DNA of 64,000 nt from Fasciolopsis buskii (Eukaryota > Platyhelminthes > Trematoda > Plagiorchiida > Fasciolidae). Made by a program: the position numbers and the translations under genes. The DNA is taken from NCBI GenBank assembly GCA_008360955.1, contig LUCM01005569.1:172994-236993 (forward strand). The letters run 5' to 3'. Each line of letters begins with the position of its first letter. Within the stretch, counting starts at the first letter, position 1. This document shows positions 39,350 to 53,600 of the stretch, piece by piece. A model generated the notes under the pieces. It saw only the letters and a list, made by a program, of their open reading frames with translations, made no database searches and was not told the origin of the DNA.

Positions 39350-41390
39350 AACTGAAAAGTCTAAACACGGGTGAAATCGTTATTGCACTTCCTAAAGCAT
39401 TCCGACTTGGTTATTCACAAGCCAGGGAAATAGGATCTTGAAGGCTGAATTTAGGGACGATAGGATTTGAAAACAGTACTGACCCGTCTGGTGACAGATT
39501 CTGTGATAGAAATATTGTACGGCAACAGTTTATTCCCCCAGATAGATTACGTTTTTTAATTCAAACTCTCTTGATCCCCCGGTAACAGTTTACACGTATA
39601 ACTTTCGTCATTTGCCAATCGAGAAGGTGATCATTTTTAGTACATCATATTGTCCAGTCAAAACATTTGTTACTAACCTTTATGGAATCACGTTAATCGA
39701 TTTATGGTTTTTAAACAATGCAATTTGTTTCCTCCGTTGGTCAATCAGTTATAATAAATTTTAGGCCAATATGATATAAAATAAACAGTCCTTCTGTTCA
39801 GCCCACAGATAAGTCGGGAGACTGATTGATCGATGAAGTGACTGAAGTTTTTTAATTAATTTAATAAATCGTTCGCTCTTCTACATAACATTTTTGGGTT
39901 TCAGTGATCCGCCTACAGATATTATGTCAACCTGAATTCCTATTGACTTTACTGTCAATTAGCTGCATTCTTAGAATAAATCTAGTCAACTCCAGACAGG
40001 CAAATACCTGCGCCAAAACAAATACCATATTTAAGTATTTTTGAACCGTAAAGCCACTCGGTGACGAATTCTCTTATGTTGATGCTACAGCATGTTGCTG
40101 AGAAAAGAAAATTGAGTGTCCACAGGTGCGAGACAGATTTTCTTCGGTCTGCAAGTATACAAAGTTTTATTCGGATGAACATGACTGGATTAAAACTAGA
40201 CCGATAGCAAATTTCGACAATGTCGATATTTCTGCACTTGTCGTTATATGTACAAGGGCCTGCTAAATGCAGACCTAGCCACATATGCTATAAGGCATTT
40301 TTTACGCTTCAGGGATCGAAGCTATATGCACTCGAATTCACAACCGGTTAAGTCAGTCTGCTAATGCAAAGAAATCTGAAAGCGAAATAGAGACCTTACC
40401 AATGCACTTTTCTGCATTACTTGCTCCCGTTCACGCTTACGTGCTGGCGAGGATTTACATTTTCGGCAAGTTCCACGTGACGGATCAGTTCAACAGACGA
40501 CTCTGGTTATACCGCAGAACGCCTAAAGTTTATCCGTCGCTTATTCATTGAGGTCATCTTTTACTAATTTTCGGGGCTTTTTCTACGCTGACATTCCTGT
40601 TTCGAATCAGGTGATTACCAAAGAAATAATTGTGGTTATCGAAAGAAAACATTTTTCAGAAGTTCGATGACCAAATGTAGACTTTATACTGCATGATGAT
40701 ATCACATCTCCTTGCTCAGCGACAGTTGTGAAGGTAAAACTGATCTATGTTGCTACCATCTCTTCTGCCTGTTGATGTCCCCAAACTGGAGCCTAATTAA
40801 AAACTGAAACGGTTAAAGAAAAACTGTAGGTGGACAGGGAAGCTATCATTTTCTCACAATTTGACTGAAATGCCCTCGGATTAAATTAAGAAGAAATGCC
40901 ACAAGTTTATATACTAGAATCTGATACTTAAACCTCTTCATGAGCCGCGTTCCCTTTGGAGACAGTTGCCATCACTTGGATGACCACGTGCGCCGTTTGT
41001 GCAGGAATCATTCTGGTACTGCGTGCTAGACGTGAAGTTTTAAATAGTCCGGAAATTTGTAGGTGTAACTGTAATATGGTCCATGTCCTTCTGAAAAGTA
41101 CCACTTTTGCATTGGAAGGAGTCTTTCGAAAGAGCAACACTTTCAACTAGTATTTTTCGTATAACAATTAACGGTTTTATAAGTACCAAACGGACTCATG
41201 GATCTGTCCGCATTCCGAGGGAAGTTCCTGATTTAACGTTCATTCGCGAATGGAATGCTTACTTCAACGCATGAAGCCACTTTAAGTTTTGCCTTATTTC
41301 ATCAATACCAGGTAGACTTCGTGTTTCGACACCATAGAGACAACTGACATTCATCCATTTCTCCTGCATCTTCGCGCTTAGAAGCTGTTA

Positions 41391-41413
41391 ATATACATAT
41401 ATATATATATTAT
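41391..41413. repeat. AT dinucleotide microsatellite
   Basis: A run of about ten AT units, interrupted once by AC near the start. Confidence 0.85.
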
Positions 41414-44400
41414 TACCCAGGCCAAGACGAACAGTTTCCCGTATTCGTCCTTCACTGACATAATTCTGCTGAGGTACCCATCAGTTCGATAGCCCAACGA
41501 TATTTCCAAATATCAAATTACCAATGGGAACAGCAGGAGAAAATACAGGGTTCACTGAAATTATTCGGTCCATTTTGCGTTGGCAGGAATTAATGAGATC
41601 ATCTCACTGTGACAAAGTGCTCTCAGTCAACCTAATTGGCTAGGTGAAACAACCCTTCAGCAACACTTTTCACTCCAAACAGCAGGTTGTAATTTGGGTG
41701 CTTTTCGTAACAGACTTTATCGTTTCAAAAATGAATCAGAAGATATTCAGAAACCACTGGGCCAACATCACTTGATCGTCACTAAGCTGTCCTTATCAGG
41801 AAGCATCATTGACGCCCAGTAACAAGGAACACTTATTACCGCTTCAACAAAGAACCACTTATTTCATGCGCTCGTTGTTAAAGCGTGATTGATCTTCTGT
41901 CTAGCTCGCTGCGTTGGATATCTAATAGATTATTCCAGCGAACATAACATACAGCGTGCGTATTGGTCCTGCATCAAGGCATCACCATTAGTACGCACGC
42001 ATCGGTGGTCACGCAAATTACACATTTAAATTCGTGCAACCAAAGAATGATTTATCCCAGAACCCATTCTGTTGCTCTCCGGACCGCAGTCTTCCGACCA
42101 CTGAAGAAATTTGGTGGAGTTAATTCACATGCCAAAATGAGTATTTTAGACTTTCTTTACACCCTACTGTGCATGCAACACACGTGGAGGCAGTTTCGTT
42201 CAAGTCATTCGACTTCACTCAACGCAGACGTTTGCCCATAGAGCCGCGGACTGATCCTTTGTTGTGTATATTTTCTTGAATTTCTGTTTTGAACCGACAC
42301 ACCCAAAGGGTGATTCATCGTTGCTTATTTATCGTTTATTCAGTAGCTGTGATCTCTTTTTGGAAGTGTTTCCAGGGTTGTTTTGCCTTACACACATTTT
42401 GCGAACTGTCTAGTCTATATTTTACTTGATAAACGTCCACACATTTGCCTTTTCAAATACTGTGAAGTGTGACCTGAAATGCCAATGATATTAAATCTTC
42501 AATGGAAATTTTGCCATTTAACAAACCTCTTTTTCAGAGTGGTACTTTTCCAAAATGTAAACAAGCTTCGGCTTAATCACAGACCAAATTTTCAGACGAC
42601 CCATTTGTCCACATGCAGACTGTTTCTTCTCTTAACAACGACCAGATTTAACAAGAGATCCAGATCGACTTCGGTTCACACTTTCAGCAGCTCATTCGGA
42701 TTTGTTGCACTGAATTAGTGGTGCACATTCCATCGAATGCAGTTCGCACTAACTAGTGCATTCTCAGCGTGCAACTTTTGATTTGCACTAGGTATGTAGA
42801 CACGTTTAGTCGCGCAATATTCCACATAATCATTCAGTAACTCAGTTTTAGGGCTTTATATGCTGGTTCAGTTTTCTCCCATGTATTCGAATAATTCACA
42901 AAGCTTCAAAAACGTTTAATATCATTGATTTGTTTGATTTTGTGCATATGGGCGGAATAGTTTAATCGATTTTATATTTAGTTGAAAGCGAATTCCGTTT
43001 CAATTCAAAGTATTTATTTTGACAGGCCATGTTCTTATTCAAAGCTAACTATTGATCCATGAGGAACTAATCATCAAGTCCCTCCCCTTTTGTTTTCTGC
43101 AGGCTAAACATAACGATTACGATGACATTTTTCCTTTGGTTTCTCCTAAACCATAAACCGGTTGAAGAAACATCTATAGGTTGAAACATAAACGACTGTG
43201 TGTACTAGCTTATGAAAGTAGTCTCAGTGTTTCATTGAAATCCAAGAACATATTGACGTGGAAAAATTAGTTAGTTAACGAGTATGATTCTTTGGCACAA
43301 TTAATGAACTCAAATGAGGATTAAATGAGGTTTGACAGTGATCAATGAAGAAGCACATTCATTGATAACTAAGTCGAGAATTATTCAATCCAAATTAGGG
43401 CGGTTCATACACCGACTGTAGCAAGATTTGGGGCAAGTTCACATTTTCTGATAGGGGTGCTTGCACGAAACCGTCATTCAAAATGTCAGCTGTAATCTTT
43501 ATTAGCTTCTAGTGAGCCACTTATTTCATATCAGTTGCCCAGAGGTAAATGTGATGAGAAATAATAGTTTCAATTTTTCGCTAAGGACTCAGGCAATAAT
43601 GTAACACTCAAAAATGAATAATGGTTTGTTTATTTACGGAACTATTCATTATGAAATATCAGCGGTCATCACATGATGAGAACCACAGCCGCTTCATCGC
43701 CATCAGAAGTCACTAACAACATGTTACCAATGGGCCAAAACTAGGATAAGAAACTGGAACGAAAAACCATGGGTCGAATATCATAGCCAGTACGCAACCG
43801 GGTAGGGTCCCAACGATGTTTTGGCCTTCACCTCATAATGATGCTGTATATATCAGTTAATCCTTTGCACTGTCATGGGCAGTTGATTCATAGCAGTTGA
43901 CTTCGATCGAAAGATGACTTATCTGCCGAATCGGTGCATTCACATCAGCGGAAGAAGCTTATTTAATGATTGGTAAAAAAGACTGCCAGGTGTCACAAGA
44001 AAAGAAAAGCACTGAAACTAAGTTTTCTCACAAATCAAATGCAGTCACTTTGGGCTTGGCTCGTGAAATCTACCTTTTGACGCAATCAGTGTGACTGAAT
44101 TATTTGCTCTATGTAACGCTTGGTTCCTAGCGTCAGCTTGGGTGTCTCTGAAAGAGATTCTAGGTTATGTTCTTCGTTGAACATGATCGAAAGCTTGATT
44201 TTAAATCCTTAAGTAAATAACCACTACGATTTATCCCAGTCTGCATTCACTATACTTTTACATTCCTCACTGCTATTTGTTATAGAAATCGAGGTCATTT
44301 GGGTTATCAGTGTACTTAGAACGTGCCGCGGTACACTTGTGACACTTATTTGGGGAATACAGTAAATGATACTTTGGCAATTAAGAGTGAAAAAAAGTCT

Positions 44401-44759
44401 CATTCGATTGACTGATATCAGCCGAACAGTGGCGAAGGTAAATACTGCTGCTCGTGAACCTCTCGCACTAGTTTTTTCAGATGCCCAGTTGAAAGAATCT
44501 GAGAATCATGGATTGTCCACTTTTTGGTTGCAGCGAATGGGCAGACAGTTTGAATTGCGTGCACCAAACAAATGATATCATCCATGACAAATAAAGAGTC
44601 GAAGCCAACATGTTTGGCTTACAAAGAACTGAGTTAGGTAGTTCCGTTAGCATTTTGAAATCTTCCGGTCAGTATTGCGTAGCAAAGCTTTGAAACATGA
44701 AACTGTCTCAACTGTGTGTTTGGTTGTTTGTCAGATGTTTTGTGGCTGATAATTCAGGA

Positions 44760-45035
44760 TTATGATCGAGATAACCGTGCGCTATTTTGAGATATCGATT
44801 CGCCCAACCACTTGGGAATTTGTTCTAACATCCATTGTAAAATTTTTTGGTCTGTTTTGCCGATGAAGTTGCCACTGCGGCTACAGGTAAACTGGTATAC
44901 TAGATGTGAGACGGAGAGTGAAATCCAACCAGATTCAGGCTGGCTTCGGAATATTCCTTTGGGTGGTTCACAGGACCTGAAAATCTGCGGATGGGACTGT
45001 GGGTTCAGAGTAGAGCGGAGTTCGTGATACACCAT
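44760..45035 (-). mobile_element. Second Penelope-like element remnant (GIY-YIG region)
   Basis: A 91-codon frame contains SHLVYQFTC, then FIGKTDQKIL and LEQIPKWL. This is the order seen at the start of the GIY-YIG domain of Penelope-like elements (VYQFTC, YIGRT, EHIPKWL), with the YIG written FIG. The remainder of the domain and the C-terminal tail are lost after about residue 78, and the frame drifts into non-homologous sequence. It differs enough from the copy at 36139-36608 to come from another subfamily. It lies about 0.5 kb from the hammerhead-like motif at 45549-45582, which is on the opposite strand. The copy is non-functional. Confidence 0.72.
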
Positions 45036-45548
45036 GAAGAATATGGTTTGTCAACTGCTGATATCGCTGAATTTCACTCAGTAACCATTGCGAATGGATC
45101 CTCGACGAATATGTCACTTCCTTCAAGGCCGTCGAGTAGGTAACTAGTTTTTTCGAGTAAATCCAAAGCAGACCACTTGTTTTCTTTTGATTACACCAGC
45201 TTTGACCGCTTAAAAGGCTTGAAATAAAGAAATGTTCTTATCGACTTGCTTGATCTCATCTAAATTAAATCGGTTTCGTTGACGCCACCCAGATTCTCGC
45301 CCGCACCTCTGTAGATAATATAGCGTCGAAAATCAGGTGCTAGTTCTGAGAAAACGTATTATTCTATAGGCCCGATATATTATTGATAAAGTTGCAGATG
45401 GTATACAGTACCCCATAAATTAGGGGTTGTTTGAACATTTTGTGAGAAAGAAACATTCTGATTTAGAATGTCATGGAATTATTTAGAAAAGCAGTAGTAT
45501 TAATTAACAGATGATCATAATCAAAATCTTATTTTATAAAATGTTCTC

Positions 45549-45582
45549 CGAAGAAGTTTTGGCTATAGGCCGAAACATGTCA
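45549..45582 (+). ncRNA. Degenerate hammerhead-like motif
   Basis: The sequence CCGAAGAAG, four T, GGC-TATA-GGCC, then GAAACATGTC resembles a hammerhead core: a CUGAUGA-like strand with changes, a short stem II, GAAA, then a cleavage-like GUC. The first core strand departs from consensus and no convincing stem III is visible, so activity is doubtful. Similar motifs occur in the terminal repeats of Penelope-like elements, and such an element lies 0.5 kb away on the other strand. Confidence 0.35.
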
Positions 45583-48500
45583 CTTTAGTTTAGCGAAACG
45601 GAATAGTAAAAAGAATTGTCAGGAGAAGGGTAAATTTATTGGCAGTCATATTGCTTTCAATGATTCCAGCTTTCCAGAAAAATACGGCTAATGAAATAGT
45701 CACCTCTACCTCAGAGTGGTCAAGATTTGTATGTAAACATCCTTGTGTTCAGCTATATGGGCTGCGAAGATCCACCTCGATGGAGGCAATTGATTGCATA
45801 TTTGCAAGGGTAGACAACCTAATCGCTAGTCGGGACTTTCCAGGTGGTCGAGTACGGTGCGCAGAATGTTCTTGCACGATATCAACACAAGTTACGACGA
45901 ATAACCATTCAATCTAAAGTCATTACTAAAACGTTTGCTTAAGAACCATTTCTTCTAGTTCATTGAGGCTGATTGCATCCTTGTACATTTCCGTAATATT
46001 ATTTTAAATGTATGAGCCACTAGAGGCTAGTATAAATCCCGTTATTAAAAACTCATTTGTGTTCCAGGTAAAGGTGAACGACCAAAGTACCGTTTAAAAC
46101 GACTTGAATTTCCGTAACAGCGAAAAATCGGAAACTATTTTCAACTTCCCCAAACTACTATCAAGCAACTTAACTGGTTAATCGGACCACGGACAAAGTG
46201 GCGCGTGGAAAAGTTCAAATAATTAGGCAACTGTTCCCCTCGGAATTTTGTTGATTGAGATTCAATCAATGTTTCCCTAAAGGAAACCAAGTAATCTACT
46301 GAAAGGCTACAGTGGAAACTCTAATCAAATTCATCTGAGCACTCCGGTGAGGTGCACCTCATGATTTCATTTATTCCGACATATGACCGCCTATTCAAAC
46401 AGCGGAGCATCCTGATCCGGTTGAATGGAATGAATAGAAAGCGCAAATTAGGGACCTACGTAATTTATTTCGTTTTTTTTCTCGAACAAGCACCTAGTCA
46501 TTGGAAAAATGTTTATTTTCATTCTGATGAAGTCTGCATACGGTCTAATTAAAATGTAAATGCTTTTAACCCCTTTGCTCAATGTATCTTGCCTGCTTTC
46601 TTATATTTTATATGCCGTAATACTATGATCGCAAAGCATATTGAGTTGCTGCGTTTGGGTGGCGGACGACTTGGTTTGCCTAGCGAAACCAATTGCCTTG
46701 ATGAACCACATAATTTCACTGTCGTAGCAAAATGATATCTTTTACTATACATAGGTCCAGAATCCAAACTAAAATTCGAACCAAATAAAATTCCTGTAGT
46801 CGACCACTCTTGAATTTAGATTTTGGGGTCGAGCGTTTACATGTGGTTAACCACTATGTAAGGAGCAATTTTGACCAGGATTTTGTGGTCAGATTAGGAC
46901 TTAGCAAACATTTTACACCCGCAGCATTCCCCGTCTGTGGTTATCATTTCACAAAGGAACCTTGGAAGGGAGCTTATTATGATCAGTAATTGAACACTTT
47001 CATTTATCGGGATTCCAGTCATCCACACCAGCGCTTTGGGTTCGACACTGAGAAAAATTAATGATTAGGAGAAATACGATCAAGTTCGGAGCAACTACTG
47101 ATCACTGTACAAAGCTTGCCATTCCGATGGGATATCAGATCTAGCTATGCGCGGTTGATCACAAGGAAACTGCTGCACCTGCATTCGGAGCCAAATCGAA
47201 AGGATTCTGAGATTGAACAACTACATGTCGTCACAGGCGATATAAGATGGGGGTCGATTGTAGTGAATACTCCATCCATGTTTGGATGCAGTGGATAACT
47301 TACAGAACATACAATAACCTTAGATTCTTTAGCATTAAAATTTTCAGATTCGCGAACAACATTCGCTGGGGATGCGTGGTTACAAATTTCATTTATTTTG
47401 TTTCAGATCCTTAATAGTATGTGACTGCAAAATTTTGGTCAACTTTGTCTGCTCTGTGAATCCTGGTGAACTGTATTCTGGACTGCTTAATTGTAGAGTT
47501 TGGTTTGAAATGTTAGTGACAGTATCACTGTAGAACTATTGAAATTATGCACACTTGAGATGCAGTAATAACAAGATAAATTAGCTGACGATTGTGTGTT
47601 TACGTTGCAGCGAGGTGTAGACGCCAAAATATTTCCGCCCAAGGAAACGTTTGGTTTTGAATTCAAGTCATCTGCTAAGTACAGACCATCAAACATAGTG
47701 AATAGGACAGTTGGCTTCTGTGTGCTGATTGCATTCCACGGGTCAGAAATGTCATGAGACTGCGAATCCACGAAATTCTACACCACAGCTGTTATTTCCT
47801 CGTATGCCTCGATTAAAGCAATGATTATGGTAATGACGAACGGATTTCAATCGCCTAAAAATTGCTAGATGGTGTGAATTTGTCGTGTGGCAACCAAACC
47901 CAAGGTGGTTCATTTTCTGTTTATTCCCTGGTAGGTCACAACTGGTTATCACTCGACTCAATGCCAGACGTGATCTAATGAGAATTTCATTTGGATCTGT
48001 GCGACCCCATATTTCGCGGTTAGGTTTGCGGGTCCTCTCTTCCCTATGCAGTAGGACCTAGTGGCTATGGAGCATGCCGCTTCTCCAAAGTCATGAGTGC
48101 AGTGTGTCATTAACAGATTCAAGCGAAGAGACGTGTGATGATACCATTGATCAACGACATGCAAATTAAGCGAAATGTATGAACTGCATAAGTTTAAAGG
48201 GTGGGAATTTTCGTCTATTAAGAGTGGAGAAAGTAATAACGTTAACAGAACATACTTCGACGAACGGATTGGTGCAAGCACCGTTTTGACGACCCATTAC
48301 TCACAGTTATGCACTTTAAATCAGGATGATTTTGCCTGTTGCAACTGACAGAAGATGTCATGGTTTGTAGCACACTTTGGTTCCTCCATAAATCTGCTTC
48401 GTCATTTGACATTAGCGTGCACGTGTTGATGCATCTGCGCATTAATTAATTATGAATTTTCATTCGATATTGATGACGTAACATTTCAATGGCTTTTTGC

Positions 48501-50524
48501 TCCGGCAAGCGCACCTTATTTCAACGGAAAAAACTAATAGTTTTACACTTTCGTCTGGTTGCCACTAGCAAGTTATTAGTCAACGGTATTTGATTTTAAA
48601 AAGATGACTAAAACAAGAAAGAGTTAACTAGTCGCCATAAAATCATTTTATTTCCTGGTTTCACCGAGATCCTTTGGAATGATGTGGCGAATGCACCAAA
48701 AATCAAGTTTTATTTTGTCCTTTTTCAAAATATTAGTTAATATTCTGTACGTGTACAGCATTGAACCTTATGGTTTACTCGTGCCGGAAAAGAGAAAAGA
48801 CAGAAAAACGCCCTTCTGTTAGCTACAGGTTGCGCAAATTCAACAGGGCCTGAGGGAGTCAGCAAGGTAACCGTAACTTCACAATTCCTGAGGTAACCTA
48901 TCCATTTCTAGGCATGACTAATCAAGGACGAAAGTTAAACAAATTTTACGTGAACTTCCTATCCACGGAACGATGTGTTCGGTACCGAATGAGAATATGG
49001 ATTATGTAAGTATGAGAGCGATCAAAATTACTAAGGTTCGGTCTTAAAGCTAAATACACAATCGGAAATCACTATTGACTAACTCAACACATCATGCGAG
49101 GTGCCTAATTTGTGCACACTTTTGTTCCTCCTCAGAAGAAAATGTTTAATCAGTTGTTTCACAATTTTCTATTCCAGTAAAATGACTGGAAGAGGCACCG
49201 TTCAGATTGTGTGCCCGCGCAACTTTGCAGAGGAATTATTCGCCTATTTCAAACTACCAGGTCATATTTTTAGCATTTGTAAGGACAGTCAATAGACTGC
49301 TGCACTCACTAAAGTAGTTAATCAACATTTGTTTAATCAATTGTAAGTGGGGAGATCAATAGGATGTGAAAATTGGGGGACTGACTCCCCTAACAAATCA
49401 ATAAGGGTGGCGTTTTAATTAAGGAAGACCACATGCTCGTCCGCTTCTAGTGTTCTAATTCACAGGAAGGAAAACTAGTTGGAGATGAAATTCGGAGATT
49501 CGGTTATAATAATCAAAGAATGGTTTGCAAAATCTGTGGACTGCACGTTATGCAAATATTCAGTGAAGTGTGTTTCAAGCATTCGAGTTCATTTTTAATC
49601 TACTTGAGTACTTTTATTTGTCTTTCAATGGTAACTTTTCTGACAGGAGACAAAAGAGTTGCATCTAACATCAAACAGTATTTTTTGCATTTAGCTGATC
49701 TAGAAGTTTAGGACACAGCTGGGACCTTCCGACTAACGTGCAACTAACCAAGTTATGGTCAAACCAGCAGCAACTGCAGCACAGTGCTAATGAGATCTTC
49801 AAAGCTGAATTAGGAGTTGTTTTTTTCCAAACAAAAGTAATTACCTGCCATTCTAGGCTAATTTTTGCAAAAGCCAGGTGAACACATGGTTACTTTGAAA
49901 CCTAATGTAAAATTTAAAGAAAACGAATATTATAACTACTATGATACCCGCAGTTCCTTAACGTTGTTGAAAATTACGAAAATACAGCGGTGCCAGAAAT
50001 GAAAAACTGCTGCTATCAAATAGTATCTATTACCCCGCTTGCTTCTCTGCATCTATGACTACTGACTTCATCAGTATACAGCAACCGGCGCGGGCTGCAA
50101 GCATTCAGACCTGGCTTTTCTGAAAGCCACAATCAGATATTGGTTTACTGGGTACCCATTCCACCTGTTATTAGAATGAACGAACGAATTACATTTGCGA
50201 TTATATAATACTGTGAAAACTAGGTCATTTCTGTCGAATGGAATAAACAACAGGACACTTCTAGCTCTTCGTCTTTGCAGGTACATACTCAAATGACGCA
50301 CACGTTCCTGATTTCATAATCGGCTCATGTAACGTGTGCAAAAGCCGGGAGAAGACAAATCGAAAAGCAAGAAAAATATGAAGAAAAATTTGCCTAATAT
50401 TTACGCCTGGGTAAAATTTACCACAAGGCAACCGGAAAAAGCATCAACATGGAATTCTTCAAATTTGTTTTGGTGTTTTATAGACTGATATTTTCTAAAA
50501 TCTGCAATTGTTTTTAAATGGCAA
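45583..50524. other. No supported gene
   Basis: Frames of up to 107 codons occur on both strands without recognisable domains. At 49166-49260 (plus) a good acceptor (CACAATTTTCTATTCCAG) precedes a short frame (MTGRGTVQIVCPRNFAEELF) that stops at 49295. It could be an exon but is too short to support. Confidence 0.45.
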
Positions 50525-50650
50525 CAAAAGCCTGAATTTGTGTGGGACCGGAGATTTCTATCACGCGCTATGGGTTCAAACACCTACGCCTCGAGTCAGC
50601 ATCAAAGCGGCGAACTCCAGGTTGTGCCACCTATGAGCTACCATGGACGC
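50525..50650 (-). repeat. tRNA-like repeat, possibly a third SINE family
   Basis: The minus strand carries TGGTAGCTCATAGG (A-box-like, 50630-50643) and GGTGTTTGAACCC (B-box-like, 50572-50584). The GC-rich spacer between them is a little long for an ordinary tRNA. No second copy exists in the window, so a decayed tRNA pseudogene is an alternative. Confidence 0.45.
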
Positions 50651-53600
50651 GGCTCTCGAACGAGAACAACACAAATGAATATCCGGTGTTACGCGAAATA
50701 CTATTCCAATGAGGGAAGGCAACTAAGCTGATTCGAGTCACCTAATTAGCCTCTTCGGTAACTTTACAAGGGAAAGAAAAACTCAGCTGAGCAAAATCAA
50801 AACGACCTGGAAATTTTATCTGAATTTCCTGACATGATGTCAGGATTCGGAATTTGTACATTTGTCAGCGTATTAAGTTCTTACTTCTCGAATCGTGATG
50901 CACTTGAGTTGAAGAAAACTGTGCACAAACGTCAGTCATATAGCGACACTTTTGAAGGCACCGTAATTAGCACAAGCACTAGGGTTGTACGTTCATTCTC
51001 ATTTTGTCGCTTGCTGTTCCATTGCATTTCAATGTTCCATTTCCTGGGAAATTATCCCCATTGCAGATAGGGAAAATACATTCATTTAAGGTGTTTTTTG
51101 GCTGATCACTGATGAAAGCGAAACGAAATAATGATTTTAATTATTTTCTTTTGGTGTAGTTTTGCTTACCAGTCCATTGAACTAATTGCTTGTCACCCGG
51201 CCTCATACTGCTATAATTTGCTGCAATTGTTGGCGGAACTATTTATTTGTGGAAAACATTCTTTAGACTTGATTAAACAATCCTAACGAAACGTTTCTCT
51301 AATCCGTAATCATTCCTATATTCTCTCTGACGGTCTTCAAACGTACAATTACTTCCCCCAGATTAGAGGAAACATATTGAAAGCTTATTATCACGGAGTG
51401 GATGCACATTTCCCATTCAGATTCACGAAATTAACCTGCGCTTCCAGAGTGTTCAGAGAAACAATGTGGGTGCACAGGTCAGCGCTTACAAACACCGGAA
51501 TGTTTTCTTCCCAGTGAAGATCGGCGCAACTTACAATAATAAAACATGCTTTTCTCCTCACTGTCAAACACGATAAGAAACAGCGTGGATCCCAGAAGTT
51601 GGCTCTTGGGGCAGAATTGTGCTCTATGTTTCTTTTGCTGCACATCTGCTCTCAAAGTACCGAATATGACTAACTAGATGTTCAAACCCCTGTGCCAGGT
51701 CCATCTATTGGGTTTTCATTTATCCGTTGGAAATTTTAAATATATCGAAAATTTCGAGAGCATTACTACATGGTCGCGCACAAGCTCATAGGACATTGCG
51801 GGGAATTCCATTTGTAGACTGAAGATTGATTGGACGGGCTGTCGACAAGCCTTTTTGACTACACATTTTAAAAGTTTTGAATCGGTTTCACAATCGACTG
51901 CATTCCACACTCACAAGCATTGGGTGGAAAACATTTGCGTCTATTGAAACAATGAGCGAATGGGATTTGATAGGTCAGTTGACGATTGTCTTTTATGTGG
52001 AATCACTTTCCACGACATTGCTTTCGAGTAATGGGGGGGTTATGTCACCACTCGAGTGACGATGGTATTATTATTGAAAGAAGAACGGCTGAACTAAAGT
52101 CAAACAATCCTGCGTAGAGACCAGACAGAGACTGCTTAAAACGAGGGTTAATGAAGAAACAATGATGTAGTACCAGGCTAGCTATCGAGCTTTCTTTATT
52201 TGGACAGTTTGCTGACTAAACCGAGGCCTGGATCGTCATAATTTGCTATCTTCATTATGGACGCTCATAAATGATTGCCAGTGAAGCTTCAAGGGCAAAC
52301 GGTTATGACGACAAACTCCCGAGAACATTAGATTTAGAACTGCAACTTAGGAAAACCATGTTCCTTCTGCTGGGATTTTTGTCTGAGCTGGACAAAAAAC
52401 AGCAAACCACCCACAAAGGTATCAACATTCACAGATGTCTCACGCAAGAAAATTTTTAGTCAAATAAATTACGCCAACCGTGTATAAGAAGCCGGTGGCG
52501 ATATGCCACATCATGCAGATAAATGGACGGGGCGATAAAAAGAGAAGACTTTTTCCCTCGAATTTCCACCTAGTAATTATGCTTTATGAACTTGAGTCGT
52601 AACAAATGGAACGTTAATTATTCATATTTATAGCTTGGAAGTCGCCGAATGACCTTTTGTACACTGACATTGCGCTTAATTTGTTAGCTTGTACTTTTCT
52701 TTTAGCTTTTTACTTTTTTGTCACCAAATATTCATTCCGAGATTTTTCACTTGGTTGGTTTGATTCGTAAGTGGGTATTTTCTATCCGTGATTGAAACTG
52801 TTCACGCATGATTTTTAATTCAGTACACTCAAATTCGTTTGTTGAAAAGATGCATATTCTGGAGGACCATTTTAAGCGCATTACTTCACAGCGCGTCTAA
52901 CGGAAGATGCATTTTATTCAGCCAGTTAACATCGTGATCACTAGCTGTACTGTGCTCACGGTGATTTATCAATTCATCAAATATTTATGTTGGATTTGTG
53001 TTGGCATACTCGTCGGGGAGTTGTTTGTGTACCCAAGACGGTTAAAATAATTTAGTCGACCACTTTATTCACGACTAAGTGGCGGTTTTTTTGTACAACA
53101 TCCAAACGTGTCTGTATGCCGAAAGTAGGCATCTTGTGGGACGTTTTGTATTTTTACGTGTAAAACCTATTCCATCCTAGTGCCTATTTTATTCGCATTG
53201 TACGAAGCATAACGTTGCGTCAGATAATCACCGCTATCAAGTAAAATTTCGCATGCGTTTTTAGAGAAAGTTTTTCAATATGATAAGATGCTTATCTTTA
53301 ACGGCGAAAGGTTTGAAACCCAAATACGCCAACCGCTTTGACGGTTGACGTCAAATGGTTCCTGCTGATTCAGCTGCCACGTATGACCTGCTGGGAGTCC
53401 AAATGGCTCTTGCCAAACCAAGTAGCAAAGTCGCGGTTGTCTGTTCCACTTTCTTATTCGTGAATTAAACCATAGTGTCCATGATGCAGATGCTGCCATG
53501 GCGTCTACGGAATACATAAAAAATATTCACTTTCTAATATGCTTTGGAGGGCACGTATACCGGTATATCTGTAAGCGCAAATCATCTCTGAAGGACGTGC

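Larger units (their letters stand above)
37581..44759. other. Mostly unassigned non-coding sequence
   Basis: This block holds the AT microsatellite and the hairpin listed separately. A minus frame at 39982-40284 has an acceptor-like TATACTTGCAG and a donor-like GCGCAG|GTATTT that could bound an exon. A plus stretch at 40956-41060 encodes one hydrophobic segment (TWMTTCAVCAGIILVL) before a donor-like ATTT|GTAGGT. Neither has a recognised family. Confidence 0.45.
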
